From contig NZ_ARXR01000008.1 of NCBI RefSeq assembly GCF_015356855.1, positions 100,113 through 164,112 on the forward strand: a DNA stretch of 64,000 bases. Reading direction: 5' to 3'. The position numbers and the translations under genes were made by a program. The notes under the pieces are model-generated. The model was not told the origin of the DNA. It saw only the letters and a program-made list of their open reading frames with translations, and made no database searches. Below, piece after piece: positions 53,132-64,000 of this stretch (the first letter of the stretch is position 1; each line of letters starts with the position of its first letter). The stretch comes from Alloalcanivorax venustensis ISO4 (lineage in GTDB: Bacteria > Pseudomonadota > Gammaproteobacteria > Pseudomonadales > Alcanivoracaceae).

Positions 53132-53460
53132 TGGCTTATATCCCAAGGAAGGGAGACATTGTCCGCCTGAATTTCGACCCGGTGGCGGGCCATGAACAAG
53201 CGAAGCAGCGCCCGGCGCTGGTGGTGTCCCCGCAAGCGGTTCATGAGACCTTCGGCTTGTGTTGGGTGCTGCCGATCACCACGCGGGTCCGGGGCACGGC
53301 CTTCGAAATCCCGGTCACCGGTGGTGAGACGAGCGGCGTGGTGCTCACGCAGCAGATCCGCACCGTGGATTTCCGGGCCCGCGGCGCCGAATTCATCGAA
53401 GCGGCCGGTGAGCAGACCCGTGAGCAGGCCCTGCATGCGGTGCGGATGATCCTCGGCTGA
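53131..53460 (+). CDS. mazF: MazF-type endoribonuclease toxin
   Basis: A 109-residue PemK/MazF protein: YIPRKGDIVRLNFDPVAGHE, QAKQRPALVVSP, CWVLPITTRVRG and VVLTQQIRTVDFRARGAEFI. The Arg and Thr of the active site (RPALVVS, ITT) are present. The family cleaves mRNA at short sequence motifs. It is intact and coupled to mazE by a TGATG junction. Confidence 0.9.
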   Translation: MAYIPRKGDIVRLNFDPVAGHEQAKQRPALVVSPQAVHETFGLCWVLPITTRVRGTAFEIPVTGGETSGVVLTQQIRTVDFRARGAEFIEAAGEQTREQALHAVRMILG

Positions 53461-53614
53461 GCCGGCCCGTACTCCGATCCCGTGTAACCGCACGTAAAAC
53501 GGGCCCTCCGTGGATGAATTCACCCTCTCTTCCCGCTAGACTAGCGCGTTTGAACCGTCCGCCGGGTCGCGGGCGCTTTGGGTTAGGAGCGGCCTGGGCC
53601 GCCATGCGAGCACT

Positions 53615-56600
53615 ATGAGACTGAAAACAATCAAGCTGGCCGGGTTCAAGTCCTTCGTGGACCCGACGCCGGCCTCGTTCCCGGAAAATCTGACCGCCGT
53701 GGTGGGCCCAAACGGGTGCGGCAAGTCGAACATCATCGACGCGGTGCGCTGGGTGATGGGCGAGTCCTCCGCCAAGCACCTGCGCGGTGAGTCCATGGCG
53801 GACGTGATTTTCAACGGCTCCAATGCGCGCAAGCCGGTGGCCCAGGCCTCCATTGAGCTGGTGTTCGATAACTCCGACGGCACCGTCACCGGCGAGTACG
53901 GCAAGTTCAACGAAATCTCCGTGAAGCGCCAGGTGACCCGGGACGGCCAGTCCAACTACTACCTGAACGGCACCAAGTGCCGCCGCAAGGACATCTCCGA
54001 CATCTTCCTGGGCACCGGCCTGGGCCCGCGCAGCTACGCGATCATCGAGCAGGGCATGATTTCCCGGCTGATCGAGGCGAAGCCGGAAGAGTTGCGCGTC
54101 TATATCGAGGAAGCGGCGGGCATCTCCAAGTACAAGGCGCGGCGCCGGGAGACCGAGAACCGCATGCGCCGCACCCGCGAGAACCTGGAGCGGCTCACCG
54201 ACATCCGCGACGAGCTGGAGCGCCAGATCGAGCGCCTGAGCCGCCAGGCGTCCGCCGCCGAGAAGTACAAGCAGTATAAAGAGGAAGAGCGCCACAAGAG
54301 CGCGCAGCTCAAGGCGCTGCGCTGGCGCGGGCTGAACGGTCAGGTGAAGCAGCTGGACCAGATTATCGCCGAGCTGGAAGTGGCCATGGAGGCGCGCATT
54401 GCCGAGCAGCGCCACGTGGACGCGGAGATCGAGCGGCTGCGCGAGAGCCACAACGACGCCCAGGAAGGCTTCAACCAGGTGCAGCAGAAGTTCTACGCAC
54501 TGGGCGCCGAGGTGGCGCGCCTGGAGCAGAGCATTCAGCACCAGCGCGAGCGCCGGCAGCAGCTGTTCGAGGAGCTGGACCAGGTGACCGCCAGCTGGAA
54601 AGAGGCGGACGCCCACCAGAACACCGACGCGGAGAAGCTTGCCGAGCTGGAGGAGCGGCTGGCGGCCCTGGAGCCGGGCCTGGAAGAGGCCCACGAGCAG
54701 CAGGAGACCTCCGCGGAGGCGCTGGCCCGTGCCGAGGACGCCATGCAGGAGTGGCAGCAGGCCTGGGAAACCTTCAACAGCAAGGCCGGCGAGTCCCGCC
54801 GCCAGGCGGAGGTGGAGCAGTCCCGCATCCAGCACCTGGAAAAGTCCATCGAGCGCCTGGGCGAGCGCATGGAGCGCCTGCGCAAGGAGCAGGAGTCCCT
54901 GGATTCCGGGCCGCTGGCCCGGGAAATGCGCGAGTTCGAAGAGCAGGTAGCCGAGTACCAGGAGCAGCGCGAAGAAAGCGAAATGCGCGCCGAAAGCCTG
55001 CAGGAACAGATTAACCAGCTGCGCCGGGACAACGGCGAGCGCGGCCGCGAGCTGGACGAGGCCCGCGACCAGCTGCAGAGCCACAAGAACCGCCACACCT
55101 CCCTGGAAGCCCTGCAGAAAGCCGCCATGGGCGACGACGGCGCGGTCAGCGACTGGCTGGAACGCCACGACCTGGACCAGCGGCCGCGCCTGGCGGACCG
55201 CATCGAAGTGGCCGAGGGCTGGGAAAACGCCGTGGAAGCGGTGCTCGGCGACGCCCTGCAGGCGGTGTCCGTGGACGGCCTGGAGGAAGTCAGCAGCTGG
55301 CTCGGCGACCTGACCCATGGCCGCGTGGCGCTGGTCCATGAGAGCCCGGTGCAGGCCTCCGGCGACGCCGGCGATCTGCTGCGCTCCCACGTCACCGGCC
55401 AGGTGCCGGAAGGGCTGCTGGCCGGGGTCTACGCCGCCGACGACCTGGGCGCCGCCCTGGCGCTGCGCGGCCGCCTGAAGGCCGGCGAATCCGTGGTCAC
55501 CCGCGACGGCATCTGGCTGGGGCCGGACTGGCTCACCGTGGCCCGCGAGCAGGACCAGGAAGCCGGGGTGCTGGAGCGCCGCCGTGAGCTGGAAAGCCTG
55601 GCCGGGCTGATCGACAGCGGCCAGCAGCGCGTCGACGAGCTGAAGGCCAAGCTGGAAGAGACCCGCGAGCAGGTCGCCGAGCTGGAAGAGGAGCGCGAGG
55701 AAGTGCAGCGCCAGGCGTCGCGCATCAGCCGCGAGCTGGGCGAGGTGAACGCCCAGGTGAGCGCCCGCCAGGTGCGCCTGGAGCAGATCACCATGCGCCG
55801 CGAGCGCCTCGGCAAGGAGCTGGAGGAAGCCGGCGGCCAGCTGCAGCAGGAACAGGAACAGATCAAGGAGTCCCGCGCCATCCTGCAGGAGGCCCTGGAC
55901 GCCATGGAGCAGGACTCCGGCGAGCGCGAAGCGCTATTGTCGCGCCGTGACGAGACCCGCATGGCCCTGGACGAGGCCCGCCAGCAGGCGCGCCAGCACC
56001 GCGACCACGCCCACCAGCTGGCGATGGACGCCCAGGGCGCGCGCACCCAAGCGGACGCGCTGCGCCAGAACCTGGCGCGGCTGGAATCCCAGGTGGCCAG
56101 CCTGCGCGAGCGCAAGGCGCAACTGGAAGAGCAGGCCGGCGAAGACGGTGATCCGGGCATCGAGCTGCAGGAGCAGCTGGAAGAGAAGCTGGAGCAGCGT
56201 CTGGAAGCGGAGCAGCAGCTGATCGAAGCGCGCCGCCAGCTGGAAGACGTGGAACACCAGATGCGCGACCTGGAAGGCCGGCGCGGCCAGCATGAGCGTC
56301 AGGCCCAGGAAGTGCGCGACACGATCAACAACAAGCGCATGCAGTGGCAGGACCTGAGCACCCGCCGCCAGACCGTGGCCGAGCAGCTCAACGAGCAGCA
56401 CTTCGACCTGGACACGGTGCTCAACAACCTGCCCGAGGACGCCGACGAGAAGCAGTGGTCCGACGACCTGGAGCAGATCGCCCAGCGCATCGGCCGGCTC
56501 GGCCAGATCAACCTGGCGGCCATCGACGAATACCAGCAGCAGTCCGAGCGCAAACAGTATCTGGATCAGCAGAACGAGGATCTGGAAGACGCGCTCCGGA

Positions 56601-57112
56601 CGCTGGAAAACGCCATCCGCAAGATCGACCGGGAAACCCGCACCCGCTTCAAGGAATACTTCGACCGCATCAACAAGGGTCTCCAGGAGCTGTTCCCGAA
56701 GGTGTTCGGCGGCGGCCACGCCTACCTGGAGCTGACCGGCGACGACCTGCTCGACACCGGCGTGGCGATCATGGCGCGGCCCCCGGGCAAGCGCAACAGC
56801 ACCATCCACCTGTTGTCCGGGGGTGAGAAGGCGCTCACGGCCCTGTCCCTGGTATTCAGTATTTTTGAACTGAATCCGGCGCCGTTCTGTCTGCTCGATG
56901 AGGTGGACGCGCCGCTGGACGACGCCAACGTGGGCCGGTTCTGTAATCTGGTCTCGGAGATGGCCGAGCGGGTGCAATTTATTTACATCACCCACAACAA
57001 GATCGCCATGGAAATGGCGCGTACCCTGATGGGCGTTACCATGCACGAACCGGGTGTCTCGCGACTGGTGTCCGTGGATGTGGAAGAGGCCGCCGAGCTG
57101 GCGGCCATGTAA
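53615..57112 (+). CDS. smc: Chromosome partition protein SMC
   Basis: A 1165-residue protein of standard SMC length. Walker A GPNGCGKSN (about 32-40), a long coiled coil from about 165, a hinge around 510-650 (AVEAVLGDALQAVSVDGLEE), a second coiled coil, and the C-terminal ATPase half with signature LLSGGEKALTALSLVFSIF and Walker B PFCLLDEVDAPLDDANVG. It compacts and segregates the chromosome with ScpA/ScpB, whose genes are not here. The smc-zipA-ligA order is typical of Pseudomonas-like gammaproteobacteria. Confidence 0.96.
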   Translation: MRLKTIKLAGFKSFVDPTPASFPENLTAVVGPNGCGKSNIIDAVRWVMGESSAKHLRGESMADVIFNGSNARKPVAQASIELVFDNSDGTVTGEYGKFNEISVKRQVTRDGQSNYYLNGTKCRRKDISDIFLGTGLGPRSYAIIEQGMISRLIEAKPEELRVYIEEAAGISKYKARRRETENRMRRTRENLERLTDIRDELERQIERLSRQASAAEKYKQYKEEERHKSAQLKALRWRGLNGQVKQLDQIIAELEVAMEARIAEQRHVDAEIERLRESHNDAQEGFNQVQQKFYALGAEVARLEQSIQHQRERRQQLFEELDQVTASWKEADAHQNTDAEKLAELEERLAALEPGLEEAHEQQETSAEALARAEDAMQEWQQAWETFNSKAGESRRQAEVEQSRIQHLEKSIERLGERMERLRKEQESLDSGPLAREMREFEEQVAEYQEQREESEMRAESLQEQINQLRRDNGERGRELDEARDQLQSHKNRHTSLEALQKAAMGDDGAVSDWLERHDLDQRPRLADRIEVAEGWENAVEAVLGDALQAVSVDGLEEVSSWLGDLTHGRVALVHESPVQASGDAGDLLRSHVTGQVPEGLLAGVYAADDLGAALALRGRLKAGESVVTRDGIWLGPDWLTVAREQDQEAGVLERRRELESLAGLIDSGQQRVDELKAKLEETREQVAELEEEREEVQRQASRISRELGEVNAQVSARQVRLEQITMRRERLGKELEEAGGQLQQEQEQIKESRAILQEALDAMEQDSGEREALLSRRDETRMALDEARQQARQHRDHAHQLAMDAQGARTQADALRQNLARLESQVASLRERKAQLEEQAGEDGDPGIELQEQLEEKLEQRLEAEQQLIEARRQLEDVEHQMRDLEGRRGQHERQAQEVRDTINNKRMQWQDLSTRRQTVAEQLNEQHFDLDTVLNNLPEDADEKQWSDDLEQIAQRIGRLGQINLAAIDEYQQQSERKQYLDQQNEDLEDALRTLENAIRKIDRETRTRFKEYFDRINKGLQELFPKVFGGGHAYLELTGDDLLDTGVAIMARPPGKRNSTIHLLSGGEKALTALSLVFSIFELNPAPFCLLDEVDAPLDDANVGRFCNLVSEMAERVQFIYITHNKIAMEMARTLMGVTMHEPGVSRLVSVDVEEAAELAAM

Positions 57113-57115
57113 GCC

Positions 57116-57145
57116 GCCGCCGGCGTTTTGACAGGCGCCGGCGGC
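57116..57145. other. Strong hairpin between smc and zipA
   Basis: GCCGCCGGCG (57116-57125), 10-nt loop, CGCCGGCGGC (57136-57145): perfect 10-bp stem just after the smc stop, without a T-run. It may slow decay or attenuate transcription into zipA. Confidence 0.5.
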
Positions 57146-57190
57146 TGACCAATGATGACTGAAACTGGCGCGAGCTAAGGAAGAGGCAAC

Positions 57191-58249
57191 ATGGGCCTGA
57201 ATCTGGAAACATTGATCGGCATTCTGGTTATTCTGATCCTCCTGATTCTTGCCGATGGCGTGCGGCGCATGATCCGCGAACGCCACGGCCGGTTGCGCAT
57301 GCGCATCGACCGCCGGTTCGGCAAAGGCCCGGCGGCGGACGACGACAGCGACGACGATTACCCCAACGAACTGATCGGCCGTCCGCGCGTGCGCAGCCGC
57401 GAAGAGCAGGCCCGTATCGATATGGACGGTGTCGACGAGGACGGCGACCGCGCCGACCCGCCGATCATGATGGACACCGCCGAAGCGCCGCCGGAAGCGC
57501 CCACCCGCCGCGCCGAGCAGCAAACCCTGTTCGACGCCGACAACAGCGACGACGACGCCTCCGCGCCGGAAAGTCCGGTGGCCGGCTCCGCGAAAGCCGG
57601 CGCCGCCACCTCCGGGTCCGCCGCCTCCGGCGTCACCGACACGGACGACGTGGACGAGCCGCCGGCCCGCCCGGTGACCCGCCGGCCCGAAGCCACCCGC
57701 GAGCCTGCCACCGGCTCCCAGCGCGAAGAGCTGCGCCGCGAGGAAAGCCGCAAGCAGTCCGCGCCGCGCCCGTCCGTCGCCCGTCAGGAGCCGAAACCCA
57801 AGGACCCGGGCCCGGTACTGGAAGTGATCGTCTTCCACCTGATCGCCCGCCGCCCGGAACGCTTCGACGGCCAGGACATGCTGCGCCTGCTGCTGGAAAA
57901 CGGCCTGCGCTACGGCGACATGCACATCTTCCACCGCCACCGCGACGTGGACGGCCGCGAGCAACTGGAGTTTTCCGTGGCCAACGCCGTGGAGCCGGGC
58001 ACCTTCGACATCGATACCATGGAAGACGAGCAGTTCGCCGGCATCACCTTCTTTATGAAGCTGCCCGGCCCCCGTGACCCGCTCGCCTCCCTGGAGCGCA
58101 TGCTCACCGCCGGCCGCCGTCTCGCCGAAGGCATGAACGGCGACCTCAAGGACGAGCAGCACAGCGTGCTCACCCCGCAAACCATGGAGCACCTGCGCCA
58201 GCGCGTGCAGGAATTCGAGCGCCGCCAGCGCGTCTCCCACGGGGCCTGA
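57191..58249 (+). CDS. zipA: Cell division protein ZipA
   Basis: A 352-residue protein with ZipA architecture: an N-terminal membrane anchor (LETLIGILVILILLILADGV, residues 5-24), a charged then Pro/Ala/Ser-rich linker to about residue 190, and the C-terminal FtsZ-binding domain (LEVIVFHLIARRPERFDGQD ... GLRYGDMHIFHRH ... FMKLPGPRDPLASLERMLTA). It tethers FtsZ to the membrane during division. It lies between smc and ligA. Confidence 0.93.
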   Translation: MGLNLETLIGILVILILLILADGVRRMIRERHGRLRMRIDRRFGKGPAADDDSDDDYPNELIGRPRVRSREEQARIDMDGVDEDGDRADPPIMMDTAEAPPEAPTRRAEQQTLFDADNSDDDASAPESPVAGSAKAGAATSGSAASGVTDTDDVDEPPARPVTRRPEATREPATGSQREELRREESRKQSAPRPSVARQEPKPKDPGPVLEVIVFHLIARRPERFDGQDMLRLLLENGLRYGDMHIFHRHRDVDGREQLEFSVANAVEPGTFDIDTMEDEQFAGITFFMKLPGPRDPLASLERMLTAGRRLAEGMNGDLKDEQHSVLTPQTMEHLRQRVQEFERRQRVSHGA

Positions 58250-58273
58250 TCACTCCCGGTGACAGGCGGACCG

Positions 58274-58462
58274 TTGTGGGACGGGCTTTTGTGGGAGCAG
58301 GCCTTGTGGGAGCTTGCTTGCAAGCGAAAGGCCGGCAAAGCCGGCCGGCAGGATTCCAGAGACGGTGTTGCTGCCGCCGTTAAAAAGGCCTCTGGGATCC
58401 TGCCGGGCGCTTCGCGCCCTTTCGCGGGCTGGGCCCGCTCCCACAAGGCCCGCTCCCACCCC
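58274..58462. repeat. Inverted pair of REP-like elements between zipA and ligA
   Basis: Forward copy with three head units; its second hairpin is GGCCGGCAAAGCCGGCC, and its first hairpin has changed to GCTTGCTTGCAAGC. The inverted copy (58383-58462) has hairpin GGGCGCTTCGCGCCC and a doubled tail CCCGCTCCCACAAGG. It fills the whole zipA-ligA gap. Confidence 0.85.
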
Positions 58463-58470
58463 CGCATTAA

Positions 58471-60855
<2,385 letters not shown>

Positions 60856-60893
60856 ACAACGCTGGGAACGGGCCAAGCCCCTGAAACGGAGCT

Positions 60894-61066
60894 CTTGTGG
60901 GAGCGGGCCTTGCCCGCGAAAGGGAGCAAAGCTCCCGGCAGGATGCCAGAGGCCTCGCTAACGACAGCACCAACAACCTCTCTGGGATCCTGCCGGCAAG
61001 CTGCGCTTGCCTTTCGCGGGCGGGGCCCGCTCCCACAAGGCCGGGTCCCACAAGGCCGGGTCCGGT
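60894..61066. repeat. Inverted pair of REP-like elements downstream of ligA
   Basis: Forward copy (60894-60952) with hairpin GGGAGCAAAGCTCCC and tail CGGCAGGATGCCAGAG. Inverted copy (60979-61066) with hairpin GGCAAGCTGCGCTTGCC and extra tail units (AAGGCCGGGTCCCAC). It fills the gap to the lipoprotein gene; nothing else is seen there. Confidence 0.85.
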
Positions 61067-61132
61067 AAGCCATCGCTTGCAGCGTTCCCTCAACCCGCTA
61101 CCATGACTCAAACCCAAACCCCGAGGTCGCCC

Positions 61133-61708
61133 ATGCGTGCCGCAGTTCTGGCTTTGATCCTGGCATTGGGGGGCTGCGCCTCCACGCCCACCCACATCGA
61201 CGACGTTTGCGCGGTGTTCGACCAAAAAGGCGGCTGGTTCAACAACTGGTACAAGGCCGCCAAGCGCAGCGAAAAAGAGTTCGGCGTGCCGGTGGCGATT
61301 CTGATGGCCACCATCTACAAGGAATCCGGCTTCCAGGCGGACGCCCGCCCGCCGCGCACCAAGCTGCTGGGCTTTATTCCCTGGAAGCGTCCTTCCAGCG
61401 CCTACGGCTACCCCCAGGCCCTGGACGGCACCTGGGACTGGTACCGCCGTGAAACCGGTCACGGCGGCGCCGACCGGGACGACTTCGGCGACGCGGTGCA
61501 CTTCGTCGGGTGGTACCATTATCAGAGCCATGTGCGTAACGGCATCGCGCGCAACGACGCCTACCATCTGTATCTGGCGTACTACGCCGGCCACGGCGGC
61601 TACGCCCGGGGCACCTGGAAAAGCCGGCCCTACATGAAACGCTCGGCGCAGCGCGCCCAGGACATGGCCACCCGCTACGCGGTGCAGATGGAACGCTGCG
61701 GACGCTGA
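61133..61708 (+). CDS. Lytic-transglycosylase-like lipoprotein
   Basis: A 191-residue protein with a lipoprotein signal (MRAAVLALILALGGC, lipobox LGGC, Cys15) and an SLT-type domain: VPVAILMATIYKESGFQADA with the catalytic Glu, SAYGYPQALDGTWDWYRRET, and HLYLAYYAGHGGYARGTW. It should cleave peptidoglycan from the inner side of the outer membrane. ATG 61133 is preceded by GAGG; ATG 61103 would add ten residues before the signal. Confidence 0.85.
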   Translation: MRAAVLALILALGGCASTPTHIDDVCAVFDQKGGWFNNWYKAAKRSEKEFGVPVAILMATIYKESGFQADARPPRTKLLGFIPWKRPSSAYGYPQALDGTWDWYRRETGHGGADRDDFGDAVHFVGWYHYQSHVRNGIARNDAYHLYLAYYAGHGGYARGTWKSRPYMKRSAQRAQDMATRYAVQMERCGR

Positions 61709-61738
61709 CGCGGCGCTCTCTTTGGAACGAGGTTTGAA

Positions 61739-62167
61739 TTGGACAACGAATCGATCGTCTACGGGTGCATCAAGCACCTGCCGTTCGGTGACCGGCAGCA
61801 GCGCCAGGCGAGCTGCTTCCACAACCGCCGCGCCATCCGCACCCTGCCGGAATCCGATCAGTGGCCGTTTCTCAGCCAGGACATGTTCGCGATCTCCGGC
61901 GACCAGGCCTCCGGCGGCAGCTACCAGACCCAGGTGATCCACTTCGGCATGTCCTACCGGGCGGTGGAGTACGAGTGGGAGCACTGGATCGCCAAATTCG
62001 AACGCCTGCTCAAACAGATGTACTGGGTGGGAGCGGTGGTGCACCTGGAAACCGATTTCGCCGGCTTCCACACCTTCATGTGGGACAGCGCCGACGACTA
62101 CCACGAGCCCTCCGACGAGCCCCTGCGGGTGCGTTGCGAATGGTCCCGCGAAGGCACCATGGTTTAG
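61739..62167 (+). CDS. Conserved-looking hypothetical protein
   Basis: A 142-residue soluble protein, rich in aromatic residues and acidic (MYWVGAVVHLETDFAGFHTF, WDSADDYHEPSDEPLRV). It contains no motif I recognise and no signal peptide. TTG 61739 is the start, with GAGG 8 bases upstream. Codon use matches the neighbours, so it is probably a real gene. It is followed by an AT-rich inverted repeat. Confidence 0.65.
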   Translation: MDNESIVYGCIKHLPFGDRQQRQASCFHNRRAIRTLPESDQWPFLSQDMFAISGDQASGGSYQTQVIHFGMSYRAVEYEWEHWIAKFERLLKQMYWVGAVVHLETDFAGFHTFMWDSADDYHEPSDEPLRVRCEWSREGTMV

Positions 62168-62168
62168 A

Positions 62169-62277
62169 GCAGTTAATAGTTAACAGTTAACAGTGAATAG
62201 TTAAAACACCTTTGCAGCGAGGCTTGGCGCGCGGACAATACGCATTGTTTCACTATTCACTGTTAACTATTAACTGC
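62169..62277. repeat. AT-rich inverted repeat of GTTAA-type
   Basis: GCAGTTAATAGTTAACAG begins the left arm (62169 onward), and its complement CTGTTAACTATTAACTGC ends the right arm (62260-62277). Inner segments TGAATAGT and AAACA also pair. The left arm has a 7-base duplication (TTAACAG). The loop is about 36 GC-rich bases. It is unlike the REP family and strongly AT-rich against the genome. Confidence 0.75.
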
Positions 62278-62282
62278 CTTCT

Positions 62283-62522
62283 ATGATTGTTCCCTGGCAA
62301 GAGATCCCCCCAGAAACCCTGGACAACCTGATCGAGGAGTTCGTCACCCGCGACGGCACCGATTACGGCGAGCAGGAAATCGGTACCGACACCAAGGTGG
62401 CGCAGGTGCGCGAGCAGTTGCGGCGAGGCCAGGCCTCGGTGGTGTTCGACGACGTCACCGAGACCATCTCCATCTTCACCCGCGAACAGCTCGACGAGCT
62501 CGACCGCTCGTCATCCCCTTAG
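62283..62522 (+). CDS. yheU: YheU family protein
   Basis: A 79-residue protein with the UPF0270/YheU pattern: MIVPWQEIPPETLDNLIEEF, VTRDGTDYGEQE, and VREQLRRGQASVVFDDVTET. The function is unknown. Its stop overlaps the convergent MAPEG gene by 4 bp. No ribosome site is obvious because the inverted repeat lies directly upstream. Confidence 0.85.
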   Translation: MIVPWQEIPPETLDNLIEEFVTRDGTDYGEQEIGTDTKVAQVREQLRRGQASVVFDDVTETISIFTREQLDELDRSSSP

Positions 62523-62899
62523 GCGAACACAAGCACCAGCAGATGGATGGCGCCGGCCAGCAGCGCGACCCAGTTGGCGATGATGCCCAGCTGGCGCGCC
62601 CGCACCGGGCCGCCCATCAGGCCCCAGGCGTGGGCCAGCCGGCCGCCCACCAGCAGGCAGCCGTAGAGGTGCAGCGCCAGGTGGTTGCCGTTGTTGCCTT
62701 CCAGCAGTGCCATCAGAATCAAAATCACCGGGGTGTATTCCACCGCGTTGCCGTGGGCGCGGATGGCGCGGTTCAGTTCGCCGCGGCCGCCGTCGCCCAG
62801 GGACACGCCGTGGCGCAGCCGCAGGCGCACCACGTTGGCGGCCAGGGCGAGGATGATCAGCGCGGCAAGCGCCGCGTACAGGGCGGTGGTCAGGAACAT
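62519..62899 (-). CDS. MAPEG family membrane protein
   Basis: A 126-residue protein with four membrane helices and the MAPEG core: RAIRAHGNAVEYTPVILILM (E-x-x-P-like) and GGRLAHAWGL. Family members are membrane glutathione transferases or eicosanoid-type enzymes; the bacterial role is usually undetermined. It follows mnmC on the minus strand, with a 10-bp overlap. Confidence 0.85.
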   Translation of the reverse strand: MFLTTALYAALAALIILALAANVVRLRLRHGVSLGDGGRGELNRAIRAHGNAVEYTPVILILMALLEGNNGNHLALHLYGCLLVGGRLAHAWGLMGGPVRARQLGIIANWVALLAGAIHLLVLVFA

Positions 62900-64000
62900 G
62901 GTGGACTCCAGTCAGGTTGTTTTTTGCGTTTGCGGAGAATGAAGCGTTCCGGCGCCAGGGCGGCGACCAGCGCCTGGTCCGCCGGCGGCGCGCGCCGGCT
63001 CAGTTGGTCGGCGAGCAGGTCGGCGCACAGCGGCGTGCCGGTGATGCCGCGGCTGCCGTGGGCGATGTTCAAGTATAGGCCGGGCAGGGCGGTGTGCGGG
63101 TTGGCCATGGCGTCCGGCAGCGGGCCCACCAGGGGCAGGAAGTCCAGGCTCTGACAGCGCATGGCCACGCGCCGGTCCACCACCTCGATGGATTCGCCGC
63201 CCAGTTCTTGCCACTCCCGTGGCAGGTGGTGGCGCAGCTGCGCCAGGTTGGCGGCGTCGTCGCTGTCGCGGGGCGCCGGGTCCAGCTGGTGCAGGTCGAA
63301 GGTGGCGCCCACGCAGTGCACGCCGTCCAGGGTCGGGGTCAGGTAGCCGCCGTGGCAGTGCGCCTGTTGCCAGGCGGCGCTGGCGGCGGTGGGGCGGCAG
63401 TAGCTGACCTGGCCACGGATGGTTTTCAGCGGCAGCCACGCCAGGCCGGCGAGATCCCGGGCGGCGCCGGCGGTGGCCAGAATCAGGGCGTCCGCCTCCA
63501 GGGTGTGGTCGTCGCTCAGGCGCACCCGCACCGGCCGGTCGTCGGTGGCGGGCTGGAACTCGCTGACGGCGGCAAGCCGCGGTTCGATGGCCGGGTGGTC
63601 CAGCAGTTGCCGGCACCAGGCCGGCGGTGACAGATAGCCGCCGCCCACCAGCTCCATGCCGTGTTCCCCCAGCGGCTTTAGCAGCGCTTGCGGCCAGGCG
63701 CCGCTGTCCCGGGCGGCGCGGATCTTGTCCGCCTGCTTGTCGTCGACGAAGTGCTGGGGCACACCGTTCAGGCGGCCCTGGTCCGGTCCCGGGAAGCGGT
63801 GGCGTTGCAGCCAGCGCAGGGCGTGCACATAGCTGAGCTGGTAGAAGCGGTTCTGTTCGGTGAGGTGGGCACTGGGCGTGCTGTAGACCACCCCGGCCCG
63901 GTTGCCGGAGGCGCCGGCGGCGATGCCGGCCGGGTCCAGCACGGTGACCCGCCAGCCCCGTTCCGCCAGGGCGCGGGCGGTGGTGGCCCCGGCCAGGCCG
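62890..64000 (-). CDS. mnmC: MnmC, FAD-dependent oxidoreductase part (5' end outside window)
   Basis: About 370 residues of the C-terminal domain are visible, and the frame is still open at base 64000 (GLAGATTARALAERGWRVTV), so the start lies beyond the window. DPAGIAAGASGNRAGVVYS, LTPTLDGVHCVGATFDLHQL and GLYLNIAHGSRGITGTPLCA are typical of the MnmC oxidase domain. It removes the carboxymethyl group of cmnm5s2U34 in tRNA; the methyltransferase half, if fused, would be outside. It is transcribed towards the MAPEG gene. Confidence 0.88.
   Translation of the reverse strand, partial: GLAGATTARALAERGWRVTVLDPAGIAAGASGNRAGVVYSTPSAHLTEQNRFYQLSYVHALRWLQRHRFPGPDQGRLNGVPQHFVDDKQADKIRAARDSGAWPQALLKPLGEHGMELVGGGYLSPPAWCRQLLDHPAIEPRLAAVSEFQPATDDRPVRVRLSDDHTLEADALILATAGAARDLAGLAWLPLKTIRGQVSYCRPTAASAAWQQAHCHGGYLTPTLDGVHCVGATFDLHQLDPAPRDSDDAANLAQLRHHLPREWQELGGESIEVVDRRVAMRCQSLDFLPLVGPLPDAMANPHTALPGLYLNIAHGSRGITGTPLCADLLADQLSRRAPPADQALVAALAPERFILRKRKKQPDWSPPCS

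Noticed and set aside
52727..53146. N-terminal extension of dbpA to 600 residues
   Set aside because: The extension overlaps mazE on the other strand and shows no protein-like sequence; the GTG at 52726 gives the normal family length.

Overview
The window looks like chromosome of a GC-rich marine-type gammaproteobacterium. The smc-zipA-ligA order, Pseudomonas-like algC, dbpA, cysZ, mnmC and yheU genes, and dispersed REP-like hairpin elements fit the Alcanivorax/Alloalcanivorax group. That placement is an inference from gene content and base composition, not a database match.

Layout. Positions 1-2700 are a decayed, lower-GC accessory stretch: a frameshifted membrane protein with a degenerate Nudix-like motif, a fragment of a second yhaV, an unknown gene whose partner is cut to 12 codons, and an intact prlF-yhaV pair. 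An O-antigen ligase/polymerase gene (2660) and a wecA-type initiating transferase preceded by a JUMPstart-like element (4058) open a split surface-polysaccharide locus. From 5200 to 8800 lies a cluster of four tandem toxin-antitoxin-like modules, bracketed by a degraded tetR 3' fragment and the real tetR. From 17881 down to 8678 (minus strand) runs an eight-gene catabolic/uptake operon: a fused flavin monooxygenase-esterase, a complete branched-chain-type ABC importer, an acyl-CoA ligase and a TetR regulator, with a perfect palindrome in front of the first gene.

After a HicA-like two-gene module, the polysaccharide locus resumes (19142-38283): wecB, an AbiEi/AbiEii pair inserted in the middle, glycosyltransferases, a bi-domain oxidoreductase, wecC, a Wzx-type flippase, a sulfotransferase, a heparinase II/III-like protein, a PglC/WcaJ-type transferase, a sugar N-formyltransferase, a DegT aminotransferase, an ElyC/YdcF protein and a WbpM-type dehydratase. 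Together they suggest a polysaccharide carrying ManNAcA, a 4-formamido-4,6-dideoxy sugar, and possibly sulfate. A 476-bp gap with a perfect CRP/Vfr box and two minus-strand terminators separates it from a sugar-nucleotide supply block (38760-46254): galU, a UDP-sugar dehydrogenase paralog lacking its catalytic cysteine, pgi, algC, a shortened algC paralog, and galE.

The remainder is housekeeping: tRNA-Asn, aspartate aminotransferase, uvrB, a Cys-rich copper-storage-like protein, cysZ, dbpA, mazEF, smc, zipA, ligA (whose 5' part looks foreign), a lytic transglycosylase-like lipoprotein, yheU, a MAPEG protein and the 3' part of mnmC. A family of two-hairpin repeats sits at seven loci. Its second hairpin changes sequence while keeping its pairing, and copies have been read into the ends of galU, cysZ and dbpA.

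The best candidates for under-described biology are the monooxygenase-esterase operon, the Cys-less UDP-sugar dehydrogenase beside the truncated algC paralog, the CRP-box/terminator intergenic region, the covarying repeat family and the mosaic ligA.
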